Source: an uncultured Oscillospiraceae bacterium (GTDB taxonomy: Bacteria > Bacillota > Clostridia > Oscillospirales > Oscillospiraceae). Taken from it: a stretch of 45,267 nucleotides of DNA. The translations under genes were made by a program, and so were the position numbers. This document shows positions 32,774 to 41,004 of the stretch, piece after piece; position 1 is the first letter of the stretch, and each line of letters begins with the position of its first letter. The DNA lies in assembly GCA_947632005.1 (NCBI GenBank), contig CANRNU010000017.1, positions 1 to 45,267 of the forward strand. The letters run 5' to 3'. A model generated the notes under the pieces. The model made no database searches. It saw only the letters and a list, made by a program, of their open reading frames with translations, and was not told the DNA's origin.

Positions 32774-33510
32774 AGCGGCAGGTTGGAGAAGAAGTACGGC
32801 AGCTGCTTGCGCCACCAGGGCCAGTCATGGCACACATCCAGGCCCCAGTAATCCGCCCAGACAGGCACTCCCTTCACATGCAGGATGGACTCCAGCCGCC
32901 GCTCATGGGCCATCATCTCCTCATCCCAGGCGCCCTGGCCGGAGCAGATGACGATGTTCGACTGCCGGTACAGGTCCAGCCAGGGATGGTCGGCGGGCAT
33001 GTTGGGCAAAAACTGCAGAGGGGAGTTGGCATAGGTCAGGTCGTCGTGGTAGTTGCCGAAGAAGAAATTGGCGTCAAAAAGCCCGCTCAGGGACACCACC
33101 GTATCGAACAGGTCCGGCCGGCGGAAGAAGAAGTTGGCCGCGTGCAGGCCGCCCATGCTGCAGCCGGTGGTCATGGCCTTCACCGGCGTGGCACCCAGCT
33201 CGTACACCCGGGGCAGCAGCTCGTCCGTCACATAGGCGAACCACCGCTCCTGCAGCTCCAGCCGCTGGCGGGGGTCGGCATCGGTGTTGGACCAGGTCTC
33301 CCCGTCGATGGCATCCACGCCAACCACCATCACGCGGCCCTCCTCCACCCAGGGAGCGATGGTGTCCACCATGCCGTAGTTCTCAAAATCGAAGAACCGG
33401 CCGTTCTGGGGCGGGAAGGCAAAGCAGGGCTTGCCCCCGTCGCCGTAGAGCTTGAACTCCATGTCCCGGTCCAGGATGTGGCTGTATTCCTTGAAATAGC
33501 GCGTGTTCAT
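32770..33510 (-). CDS. Esterase-like alpha/beta hydrolase
   Basis: The 246-residue cytoplasmic protein has an esterase D/enterochelin esterase-like fold, with the nucleophile elbow G-C-S118-M-G (TTGCSMGGLH), and a C-terminal HDWPWWRKQLPYF carrying the likely catalytic His. No signal peptide is seen. The substrate is unknown. It sits 13 bp after the ATP-grasp gene and overlaps pepT by 4 bp, so it is probably coupled to both. GAAGGAG precedes the ATG. A role in processing a product of the ATP-grasp enzyme is an inference. Confidence 0.82.
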   Translation of the reverse strand: MNTRYFKEYSHILDRDMEFKLYGDGGKPCFAFPPQNGRFFDFENYGMVDTIAPWVEEGRVMVVGVDAIDGETWSNTDADPRQRLELQERWFAYVTDELLPRVYELGATPVKAMTTGCSMGGLHAANFFFRRPDLFDTVVSLSGLFDANFFFGNYHDDLTYANSPLQFLPNMPADHPWLDLYRQSNIVICSGQGAWDEEMMAHERRLESILHVKGVPVWADYWGLDVCHDWPWWRKQLPYFFSNLPL

Positions 33511-33523
33511 AACTTCACTCCTT

Positions 33524-34717
33524 CTATTGGACCCGCTCCAGGGCGAAGCGGATGAATTCCTTTGCCGCCTCCTCCGAGGGGGCGTGGATGGTATACATCT
33601 GGTTGCCCATGGCGTCCGAGAGGGCGTCCGGCATCCGCTCGCACATGGCCATCTGGCTGCCGTAGCGGGCCAGGACCTCCTCATGGCTGTGGACATAGCG
33701 GGCGCTGTCCCGGCGGCTGGCATAGGCGCAGAAGTGGTCCTCCCCACCGGGCTGTGTCCGCCGTTCGTCAAAGGCCGCCATGTCCGCCCAGATCTGATAC
33801 ACATCGATACAGTGGGCAAAGTTGATCATGTCCGGGGTATAGCCCCCCGCAGGGCGCATATTGACCTCCAGGCCCACGAAGTCCCCCACGTCCCCCAGGC
33901 CGGGCTTTGCCCGGGTGAGCTGGAAGAACTCCAGGTGCACGAACCGGCTGGCCGCGCCGAAGGCCTTGGCCGTCCGGCGGCCCATGGCCGCCAGCTTCTC
34001 CGGTACCTTGTCCACCACATAGTAGGCCAGGTCCCCCTGCTCGTTGACGATATCCGCGATGGAGGGCGGGAACAGGGCCGAGGACTCCATCAGCGGCTCG
34101 CAGCGGGAGTCCATGATGGCGTCATAGGAGCGGATGTTGCCGAAGATGAATTCCTCCATTACATAGGGCTCGTCGGGCTTTTCGGCGAAAAACCGCTCCA
34201 GGTCCTCATTGCTCTCCAGCTTCCAGGTGTGGGAGGCCCCCACGCCCACGTCCGGCTTGACGATGACGGGCCAGCCCACCTGGGCGATGAACGCCTCCGC
34301 CGCGGCCCGGTCCGTGACCTTGTGGCAGCGGGCGGTGGGCACCTGGGCCTGGGCATAGTACGCCTTCATACCGGACTTGCTCTTGAAGGCCGCCACGGCC
34401 TGGGTATCCACGCCGGTGGTGATATGGAAATCCGTCCGCAGCCGGGCGTCCTGCTCCAGCCAGTACTCGTTGTTCGACTCCAGCCAGTCGATCTTGCCGT
34501 ACCGGAAGGAAAAATAGGCCACCGCCCGGAACACCTGGTCGTAATCCTCCAGGGTGTCCACCCGGTAGTACTCGGTCAGAGCATCCTGCAATTCCCAGTC
34601 CAGCTGGTCATAGGGGCAGTCCCCCACCCCCAGTACGTTCACGCCGTTTCTATGGAGCCTGTCGCAGAAATTCCAATAGGTACGGGGGAAATTGGGGGAG
34701 ATAAACACAAAATTCAT
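33524..34717 (-). CDS. ATP-grasp carboxylate ligase
   Basis: The 397-residue protein has an N-terminal nucleotide-like domain (MNFVFISPNFPRTYWNF), then an ATP-grasp core: WPVIVKPDVGVGASHTWKL as the phosphate-loop region, YVMEEFI as the adenine-binding hinge, and VGLEVNMRPAGGYTPDM carrying the magnesium Glu and Asn. It probably activates a carboxylate as an acyl phosphate and joins it to an amine or thiol. The acceptor and donor are unknown. It lies 15 bp after the glyoxalase-like gene and just before the esterase. Confidence 0.85.
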   Translation of the reverse strand: MNFVFISPNFPRTYWNFCDRLHRNGVNVLGVGDCPYDQLDWELQDALTEYYRVDTLEDYDQVFRAVAYFSFRYGKIDWLESNNEYWLEQDARLRTDFHITTGVDTQAVAAFKSKSGMKAYYAQAQVPTARCHKVTDRAAAEAFIAQVGWPVIVKPDVGVGASHTWKLESNEDLERFFAEKPDEPYVMEEFIFGNIRSYDAIMDSRCEPLMESSALFPPSIADIVNEQGDLAYYVVDKVPEKLAAMGRRTAKAFGAASRFVHLEFFQLTRAKPGLGDVGDFVGLEVNMRPAGGYTPDMINFAHCIDVYQIWADMAAFDERRTQPGGEDHFCAYASRRDSARYVHSHEEVLARYGSQMAMCERMPDALSDAMGNQMYTIHAPSEEAAKEFIRFALERVQ

Positions 34718-34732
34718 GCCCCTCGCCTCCCC

Positions 34733-35104
34733 TTACTCCCGGACGGGGACGATCTCGATCCAGTAGCCGTCCGGGTCCTCCAGGAAGTAGATGCCCATGG
34801 CCGGGTTTTCATAGCAGATGCAGCCCATGGCCTCATGCTTGGCGTGCAGCGCGTCGTACTCGTCCGTCAGGAAGGCCAGATGGAACTCCTGCTCCCCCAG
34901 GTCATAGGGCTCGGTCCGTCCGGTCATGCAGGTCAGCTCCAGAAGGAAGGGGCTGTTCTCCTTATCCTTCAAAAACACGATGCGGAAGGAACCGTCCTCT
35001 GCGTTCTCCTCCTTGGCGGGGGTCAGGCCCAGGGTCTCCCGATAAAAGGCCAGGCTCTTTTCCAGGTCCAGAACGTTGAAGTTAAAATGGTTGAATGCTG
35101 TCAT
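34733..35104 (-). CDS. VOC-family glyoxalase I-like protein
   Basis: The 123-residue protein is a single vicinal-oxygen-chelate unit pair. Metal-ligand positions His6, Glu56, His75 and Glu117 parallel the E. coli glyoxalase I set His5/Glu56/His74/Glu122. It could be lactoylglutathione lyase-like, but Clostridia usually lack glutathione, so another thiol adduct or a different VOC reaction is more likely. Expected in the cytoplasm. It lies 45 bp after the CLC gene; the intervening DNA carries AAAAGGAG. Confidence 0.83.
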   Translation of the reverse strand: MTAFNHFNFNVLDLEKSLAFYRETLGLTPAKEENAEDGSFRIVFLKDKENSPFLLELTCMTGRTEPYDLGEQEFHLAFLTDEYDALHAKHEAMGCICYENPAMGIYFLEDPDGYWIEIVPVRE

Positions 35105-35149
35105 GGTGAAAACTCCTTTTTTGATTTTGATATTTTGAAGCCGGAAAGG

Positions 35150-36409
35150 TCAGTTCGCTTTTTTGTCGATCCACTCCGTGCGGAACTTGGAATACACGAT
35201 CTTCTGCTCGCTGTAGAGGCTGGAATAGCCGGAGAGCATATAGCTGACCGCGCTGCACAGGGCATACAGCACCATCCCCTCCCCGCCGAACAGCTCAAAA
35301 CTCAGCAGCAGGGATGTGACCGGGCAGTTGGTGGAGCCGCAGAACACCGCCGTCATGCCCAGGGCCCCGGAGAACCCGTGGGGCAGCCCCAGCAGCGGCC
35401 CCATCCAGGTGCCGAAGGCGCAGCCCACGCACAGGGCCGGCACGATCTCGCCGCCCCGCATGCCCGCCCCCATGGTCAGGGCCGTCAGGAGTATCTTCAC
35501 GAGGAACGCATACCAGATGGTCTGGCCCCCCAGGAGCTTTCGGATGAGCTCGTCTCCCGCGCCGCCGTAGAGCTGGGTGCCGAGAAGCAGCGTCAGGGCC
35601 AGCACGATGCATCCGCCCGCGGCGGCCCGGAGGATCGGGTCTTTTATGTATTTGGCATATAGCTTTTTGGACAGGTGCATGCACTCGCAAAAGAGCACCG
35701 ACACCGCCGCGCACAGCATCCCCAGCACCAGGGTCTGGGCCATGGACGCAGCGCTCAGGACCGCGGGGGCGCCCGCCGCGTAGCCCACCAGACCGTGCAG
35801 GCCCAGGGCCCGGGCCAGGAGGAACGCCGCCTCCGAGGACACCAGACAGGGCACGATGGCCGCGTAGTGCATCACGCCCACGCTGACCACCTCCATGGGG
35901 AATACCGCCGCGGTGATGGGGGTGCCGAACAGCGCCGAGAAGGCTCCCGCCATGCCGCACAGCACCATCACGCCCCGGTCCTTCTCATCCAGACCCAGCT
36001 TTTGCCCGGCAAAGGAGGCCATGGACCCGCCCAGCTGCAGCGCCGCGCCCTCCCGGCCGGCAGAGCCGCCCACCAGGTGGGTGATCACCGTGGAGACGAA
36101 GATCAGCGGGGCCATGCGCAGCTTTACGGGAGAGCCGTCCCGGGCGGAGAGGATGACCTGGTTGGTGCCCTTGTCCTCGGTCATGCGGGTGAGCTTATAG
36201 AGAAGGGCCGTCACCGCGCCGCCCGCCGGCAGCAGCCAGATCAGCCGGGGTTCCAGGGTGCGCAGGGCCGTCACCGTGCCGATGCACCAGTGAAAGGCAG
36301 TGGCAGCCGCTCCCACGGCCATGCCCGTGAGGCTGGCCAGGACCAGCCATTTCAGGAACACGCCGCAGGCCGACACGGCGTTTTTCAGTTTTTCATCCAG
36401 CTGGCCCAC
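35150..36409 (-). CDS. CLC-family chloride channel/antiporter
   Basis: The 419-residue integral membrane protein has the CLC signature GGSAGREGAALQ with the gating Glu120. The region corresponding to the usual GSGIP anion motif reads DKGTNQVI, and the inner proton Glu of antiporters (FIIEEM in E. coli) is Val in FPMEVV. These two departures recall the fluoride-type CLC branch, but this is uncertain and no fluoride riboswitch is seen upstream. Translation starts at GTG after AAGAGGAAG. An extended -10 TGCTATACT lies upstream. Likely first gene of the CLC-VOC-ATP-grasp-esterase-pepT operon. Confidence 0.87.
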   Translation of the reverse strand: MGQLDEKLKNAVSACGVFLKWLVLASLTGMAVGAAATAFHWCIGTVTALRTLEPRLIWLLPAGGAVTALLYKLTRMTEDKGTNQVILSARDGSPVKLRMAPLIFVSTVITHLVGGSAGREGAALQLGGSMASFAGQKLGLDEKDRGVMVLCGMAGAFSALFGTPITAAVFPMEVVSVGVMHYAAIVPCLVSSEAAFLLARALGLHGLVGYAAGAPAVLSAASMAQTLVLGMLCAAVSVLFCECMHLSKKLYAKYIKDPILRAAAGGCIVLALTLLLGTQLYGGAGDELIRKLLGGQTIWYAFLVKILLTALTMGAGMRGGEIVPALCVGCAFGTWMGPLLGLPHGFSGALGMTAVFCGSTNCPVTSLLLSFELFGGEGMVLYALCSAVSYMLSGYSSLYSEQKIVYSKFRTEWIDKKAN

Positions 36410-36529
36410 GGCACTTCCTCTTGTTTCATGGGATGTGCTTTAGAGTATAGCACACTCCCGGCGATTTTGCATCCGCATCCGGGAATTTTCTCCGCCCGCA
36501 CCAACGCGCCCGGACGCCGGGCGGGCGAT

Positions 36530-37129
36530 TCATTTTGCAAGCTCCGCCGCCAGGGCCCGGGCTTTCGCCTCCGCCGCCAGCAAAAGCTCCTCCGGGTCCG
36601 GGACCATGTCCAGCCCCTCCGCGGCGATGCACACATACTTCTCAAAGCCAAAAAATTCGCTCATGGCCTCCATATACCGGCTGCCCTGCTCCAGGCGGGC
36701 CCAGGGCACGCCGTCATACTGTCCGCCCCGGGTGGTGAGGAAGACGAGATGCTTTCCCCGGCACATGCCCCGCAGGCCGTCCTCCAGCGTCTCAAAGGTG
36801 ATGCCGGAGACGCTGATGTTCTCGATGTACACCTTCAAAATGGCGGGAAAGCTCAGATCCCAGAAGGGCGCGGCCACCGCCACCTCGTCCGCGGCGGCGA
36901 ACTGCCGGGCAAAGCGCAGCGAGGCGTCCCCCAGCTCCCCCCGGGCCAGGAGCCCGTCCCGAGCCGCGAGCCGCTCCGCCGTCAGGGGCGTCAGCCCCTC
37001 CGCGGCGGGGTCCACCACCGTCACGTGAAATGCCGCCGGGTCCAGCGCCCCCAGGAACGCCCGGGCCAGCCGGGCCGTCCGGGACGCCTCACCCCGCACG
37101 CAGCAGTCCACCAGCAGCACATTGCGCAT
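36530..37129 (-). CDS. FMN-dependent NADH-azoreductase / quinone reductase-like flavoprotein
   Basis: The 199-residue flavodoxin-fold protein matches AzoR. An FMN-phosphate loop region follows the first strand (DCCVRGEASRTARLA), PFWDLSFPAILKVYIENI matches the AzoR FMN-binding and dimer segment, and FLTTRGGQYD is the second FMN-binding loop. It is cytoplasmic and probably reduces quinones, azo compounds or other electrophiles with NAD(P)H. I chose the ATG at 37129 because GGAGGAG lies six to seven bases upstream. It has its own promoter, so it is separate from the BMP operon that diverges from it. Confidence 0.87.
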   Translation of the reverse strand: MRNVLLVDCCVRGEASRTARLARAFLGALDPAAFHVTVVDPAAEGLTPLTAERLAARDGLLARGELGDASLRFARQFAAADEVAVAAPFWDLSFPAILKVYIENISVSGITFETLEDGLRGMCRGKHLVFLTTRGGQYDGVPWARLEQGSRYMEAMSEFFGFEKYVCIAAEGLDMVPDPEELLLAAEAKARALAAELAK

Positions 37130-37166
37130 ATGTATCTCCTCCCTGCCTGTTCGTGTCTTTTCCCGA

Positions 37167-37195
37167 ATTATACCCTCTGCCGCCGTCCCTGACAA
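37167..37195 (-). promoter_or_regulatory. Promoter of the azoreductase gene
   Basis: On the minus strand TTGTCA (37195-37190), a 17-bp spacer and a perfect TATAAT (37172-37167) form a strong promoter with a start near 37160. Confidence 0.75.
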
Positions 37196-37220
37196 GTCCC
37201 CGCCGGCACACAGAAATATC

Positions 37221-37249
37221 TTGATTCACCGGACAGAAATTGTTATAAT
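37221..37249 (+). promoter_or_regulatory. Promoter of the BMP nucleoside importer operon
   Basis: TTGATT (37221-37226), a 17-bp spacer and TATAAT (37244-37249) with an extended TG form a strong promoter. The start near 37256 leaves a 60-nt leader. It is back to back with the azoreductase promoter. Confidence 0.8.
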
Positions 37250-37315
37250 TGACCACACAGGGGCGAAACGGCCCCATGACCTTTTGCAAATCAAATGAAT
37301 TGTGAGGTACATACC

Positions 37316-38302
37316 ATGAAAAAACGCGTATTGGCCCTTTTGATGGCGCTGGTCATGATGGCCGGCATGGTGAGCGTGGCCGCCTACGCCGCTGAAGACC
37401 CCCTGACGGTGGCCCTGGTGGTGGCGGACAAGTTCGGCGACCGCTCCTTCTACGACTCCTCCAAGGAGGGTCTGGACAAGCTGGTGGAGGACTTCGGCGT
37501 GGAGCCGAAAACCATCGAGTGCGGCGGCGAGAACCACACCGCCCAGATCCGCAACGCCGCCGACGTGGCGGACGTGGTGGTCTGCGTGGGCTGGGAGTTC
37601 TACGATGTGGAGACCGTGGCCCCCGAGTATCCCGACGTGAAGTTCATCTGGATCGACAACGCCACCTCCGCCCCGGTAGAGAACGTGCTGAACATCACCT
37701 ACGCCCAGAATGAGGGCTCCTTCCTGGCCGGCTACATCGCCGCGGCCATGAGCGAGAACGGCGTGGTGGGCGCCGTGGGCGGCGAGGACGCCGACACCAT
37801 CAACGACTTCATCGTGGGCTATGAGCAGGGCGCCAAGTACTTCAGCGAGGACATCGAGGTGGTCCACAACTACGCCAACACCTACACCGACCCCGCCGTG
37901 GGCAAGGAGTGCGCCATCGCCCTGAACGATGAGGGGGCCGACGTGATCTTCCAGATCGCCTCCGCCACCGGTGACGGCGTGTTTGAGGCCGCCAAGGAGA
38001 AGGGCTTTTACGCCATCGGCGTGGACTCCGACCAGAAGTACATCGACCCGGAGGTCATCATCTGCTCCATGAAGAAGGAAGTGGGCGACTCCATCTACGC
38101 CGCCATCTCCGAGCTCATAGACGGCGACGACTCCCGCTGGGGCACCACCTGGGTGGCCGACATGTCCACCGGCTACATCGGCATCGGCTACGGCGAGGAG
38201 GGTTCTGAGCAGCAGATCTCCGACGAGCTGAAGGAAGAGGTGGCCGACATCGCCGAGGCCATCATCTCCGGCGAGATCGTGGTGGACACCACCCGCAGCT
38301 GA
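37316..38302 (+). CDS. BMP-family (nucleoside) ABC transporter substrate-binding protein
   Basis: The 328-residue secreted protein has a signal peptide cut near AAYAAED and the BMP/PnrA fold, with markers DRSFYDSSKEGLDKL, FIWIDNAT, NEGSFLAGYIAA and GVDSDQKY. Characterised relatives bind purine and other nucleosides. No lipobox Cys is present. GAGGT precedes the ATG at 37316. A hairpin with a T run separates it from the ATPase gene. Confidence 0.9.
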   Translation: MKKRVLALLMALVMMAGMVSVAAYAAEDPLTVALVVADKFGDRSFYDSSKEGLDKLVEDFGVEPKTIECGGENHTAQIRNAADVADVVVCVGWEFYDVETVAPEYPDVKFIWIDNATSAPVENVLNITYAQNEGSFLAGYIAAAMSENGVVGAVGGEDADTINDFIVGYEQGAKYFSEDIEVVHNYANTYTDPAVGKECAIALNDEGADVIFQIASATGDGVFEAAKEKGFYAIGVDSDQKYIDPEVIICSMKKEVGDSIYAAISELIDGDDSRWGTTWVADMSTGYIGIGYGEEGSEQQISDELKEEVADIAEAIISGEIVVDTTRS

Positions 38303-38317
38303 CAGTCCGCAAAATGC

Positions 38318-38347
38318 AGGGGCGCGTTTCTCGACGCGCCCCTTTTT
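38318..38347 (+). terminator. Terminator-like hairpin after the BMP gene
   Basis: AGGGGCGCGT (38318-38327) pairs with ACGCGCCCCT (38334-38343) and a run of five T follows. It lies inside the importer operon, 37 bp before the ATPase gene. I infer partial termination that keeps the binding protein in excess over the membrane parts. Confidence 0.75.
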
Positions 38348-38383
38348 GACCTTTAGAGAATGACTTGAGCGAGAGGAGTTTAT

Positions 38384-39919
38384 ATGGACGAGATCGCTGT
38401 GCGGTTCCAGCACGTCAGCATGGCCTTTCCCGGGGTGCTGGCCAATGACGACGTGTCCCTGGACATCCGCCGGGGCGAGGTATTTGCCCTGGTGGGGGAA
38501 AACGGCGCGGGCAAGAGCACCCTCATGAACGTGCTGTACGGCATCCACGCCCCCACGGACGGGAAGGTCTTCATTAATGGCCGGGAGGTGACGGTCTTCG
38601 ACCCGAAGACGGCCATCTCCATGGGCGTGGGCATGGTCCACCAGCATTTCATGCTGGTGCCCTCCTTCACCGTGGCCCAGAACATCGTCCTGAGCCGGGA
38701 GCCCCGGAAGGGGCGCGTCTTCTTCGACAATGCTGCCGCGGAGAAAAAGACCCGGGCGCTGGTGGAGGAATACGGCTTGGAGGTGGACCCCGCCGTCCCC
38801 GTGGAGGAGCTGGGGGTGGGCCTGCAGCAGCGGGTGGAGATACTGAAGACCCTCTACCGGGGGGCAGAGATCCTCATTCTGGACGAGCCCACCGCCGTGC
38901 TGACCCCCCAGGAGACCGACGAGCTGTTCGCCGTCATCCGCCGGGTGGTCCGGGAAAAGGGCATGACCGTCATCATCATCACCCACAAGCTGTATGAGGT
39001 ACTGGCCATCTCCGACCGGGTGGGCGTGATGCGCAAGGGCCGGCTGGTAGGGGTGCGCAGCACCGCCGACGTGGATGAACAGACCCTGGCCTCCATGATG
39101 GTGGGCCGGCCGGTGCTCTATGACCACCTGGAAAAGACCGGCACGCCGGGAGATGTGATGATCGACGTGCGGGACCTGACCGTCCGGGACAACCGGGGGC
39201 TGACCGCCGTGGATGGGCTGAGCCTCTCGGTCCGGGCAGGCGAGGTGCTGGGCATCGCCGCCGTGGAGGGCAACGGCCAGAGCGAGCTTCTGGAGGCCAT
39301 CACCGGCATGCGGAAGGCCGAATCCGGCTCTGTGACCATCTGCGGCCATGACGCCACGGGCCTGGACCCCGGCGCCATCCGGGCCCTGGGCCTGGCCCAT
39401 GTGCCGGAGGACCGGCTGGCCACCGGCGTGAGCCGGGACGCCACCGTCACCGACAACCTGCTCACCGGCAAGCAGCGGGAAAAGCGCTTCAATCGCTTCG
39501 GCTTCCATCAGCGCACCAGCACCATCGAGCGCTACGCCAGGGAGCTCTATGAGAAGTTCGACATCCGGGGCGCGGGCACGGACGTGACCGTGGGGTCCAT
39601 GTCCGGCGGCAACATGCAGAAGGTGGTCATCGCCCGGGAGTTCTCCTTCGACTGCCCGGTGCTCATCATCGCCCAGCCCACCCGGGGCGTGGACGTGGGG
39701 GCCATCGAGTTCATCCACCGCCACATCATCGACCGGCGCAACGCCGGCTGCGCCATATTGCTCTGCTCAGCGGACCTGGACGAGGTGTTCCGGCTCAGCG
39801 ACCGGATCGTCACCCTATATGAGGGGCGGATCACCGGGGAATATGCCGGGGAGTTCTCCAAGGACGAGATCGGCCTGGGCATGACCGGCGGTTGCCGGGA
39901 GAAGGAGGCAGTATCGTGA
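38384..39919 (+). CDS. Nucleoside/simple-sugar ABC transporter ATP-binding protein (two ABC domains)
   Basis: The 511-residue protein has two fused nucleotide-binding domains as in RbsA/NupA. The first has Walker A GENGAGKST, Walker B LILDEPTAVL and a shortened signature VGLQQR. The second has a degenerate Walker A (VEGNGQSELL), a signature SGGNMQK and a Walker B ending LIIAQPTRGVD, where the catalytic Glu is Gln. This asymmetry is typical of the family. It energises uptake by the two permeases downstream; its stop overlaps the first permease GTG. Confidence 0.93.
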   Translation: MDEIAVRFQHVSMAFPGVLANDDVSLDIRRGEVFALVGENGAGKSTLMNVLYGIHAPTDGKVFINGREVTVFDPKTAISMGVGMVHQHFMLVPSFTVAQNIVLSREPRKGRVFFDNAAAEKKTRALVEEYGLEVDPAVPVEELGVGLQQRVEILKTLYRGAEILILDEPTAVLTPQETDELFAVIRRVVREKGMTVIIITHKLYEVLAISDRVGVMRKGRLVGVRSTADVDEQTLASMMVGRPVLYDHLEKTGTPGDVMIDVRDLTVRDNRGLTAVDGLSLSVRAGEVLGIAAVEGNGQSELLEAITGMRKAESGSVTICGHDATGLDPGAIRALGLAHVPEDRLATGVSRDATVTDNLLTGKQREKRFNRFGFHQRTSTIERYARELYEKFDIRGAGTDVTVGSMSGGNMQKVVIAREFSFDCPVLIIAQPTRGVDVGAIEFIHRHIIDRRNAGCAILLCSADLDEVFRLSDRIVTLYEGRITGEYAGEFSKDEIGLGMTGGCREKEAVS

Positions 39920-41004
39920 AAAAGAGATTCAACTGGGGGTACCTGGGCAGCCTCTGCATCAGCGTGCTGCTGGCCTTCGCCATCGGCGCGGTCATCCTCC
40001 TCATCGCCGGCTTCGACCCCCTGGAGGCCTACGCCGCCATGATCAGCGGCGCCTTCTCCAACGCCCGGCATGTGGGCGACTTTCTGGAATACGCCATGGT
40101 GCTGTGCCTGACGGGCCTGGCCTGCGTGCTGGGCTCCCGGGTGGGCATCTTCAACGTGGGCGGCGAGGGCCAGCTGCTGCTGGGCGCCGTGGTGGGCTGC
40201 CAGGTAGGGGTGTGGCTGAACGGATATTCCCCCTGGATCGTGCTCCCCGCCGCGGCCCTGGGGGCCATGGCCACCGGGGCGCTGTACGCTCTCATCCCCG
40301 GCTGGCTCAAGGTGAAGGTGAAGGTCAACGAGGTCATCACCACCATCATGCTCAACACCATCGCCGCCAGCCTCTGCCAGTATCTGGCCAAGGGGCCCTG
40401 GAAAAACCCCAACAAGAACATGGTGGCCGCCACCGCCCAGCTGGACGGCCGGTACTGGTTTTCAAAGCTCATCCCCAATTCCAACCTGTCCACCGCCATC
40501 ATCGCCGCCGTGGTCATCACCTTCCTGACCTGGTATGTCATGGAGAAGACCTCCACCGGCTATGAGATGAAGCTCACCGGCCAGAATCCCCGCTTCGCCT
40601 TCTTCTCCGGCATCAAGACGGACCGCATCGTCATCGTCTGCATGCTCATCTCCGGGGCCATGTGCGGCTTGGTGGGCATGTTCCGGGTCTACGGGGTGGA
40701 GCACCTGTACCGCAGCAGCATCAGCAACCAATACTACTTCGAGGGCCTGACCGTGGCCATGATCGCCCAGTACAATCCCGTGACGGTCATCTTCCTCAGC
40801 TTCTTTTTCGCCATATTGAAGATCGGCGCCCAGGGCATGGAGCTGTCCGCCGGGGTGCCCAACCAGATCTATCTCATCATCCAGACAGTCATCATCTTCT
40901 TCATGGCGGCGGAGAGCGGCATCTTCTCCTCCCTCCGGGCCGGCTCCCAGCGCCGGAAGGCCCAGGCAGACATCCGCAGAAAGGGGGCGGAAGACCATGC
41001 TTGA
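39916..41004 (+). CDS. Nucleoside ABC transporter permease 1
   Basis: The 362-residue membrane protein is of the BPD_transp_2 type (YufP/NupB-like), with about nine to ten helices and the marker GIFNVGGEGQLLLGAVVG. Translation starts at GTG within the overlapping GTGA of the ATPase stop, with AAGGAGG seven bases upstream. It forms the channel with the second permease, which it overlaps by 8 bp. Confidence 0.9.
   Translation: MKKRFNWGYLGSLCISVLLAFAIGAVILLIAGFDPLEAYAAMISGAFSNARHVGDFLEYAMVLCLTGLACVLGSRVGIFNVGGEGQLLLGAVVGCQVGVWLNGYSPWIVLPAAALGAMATGALYALIPGWLKVKVKVNEVITTIMLNTIAASLCQYLAKGPWKNPNKNMVAATAQLDGRYWFSKLIPNSNLSTAIIAAVVITFLTWYVMEKTSTGYEMKLTGQNPRFAFFSGIKTDRIVIVCMLISGAMCGLVGMFRVYGVEHLYRSSISNQYYFEGLTVAMIAQYNPVTVIFLSFFFAILKIGAQGMELSAGVPNQIYLIIQTVIIFFMAAESGIFSSLRAGSQRRKAQADIRRKGAEDHA

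Noticed and set aside
36410-36529. Possible fluoride riboswitch upstream of the CLC gene
   Set aside because: I looked for the conserved crcB-motif blocks on the minus strand and did not find them; only GC-rich inverted repeats and an extended -10 are present.
37226-39724. A long minus-strand frame of about 830 codons opposite the BMP operon
   Set aside because: Its translation is low-complexity His/Gly/Asp-rich shadow of the binding protein and ATPase genes and has no recognised domain.
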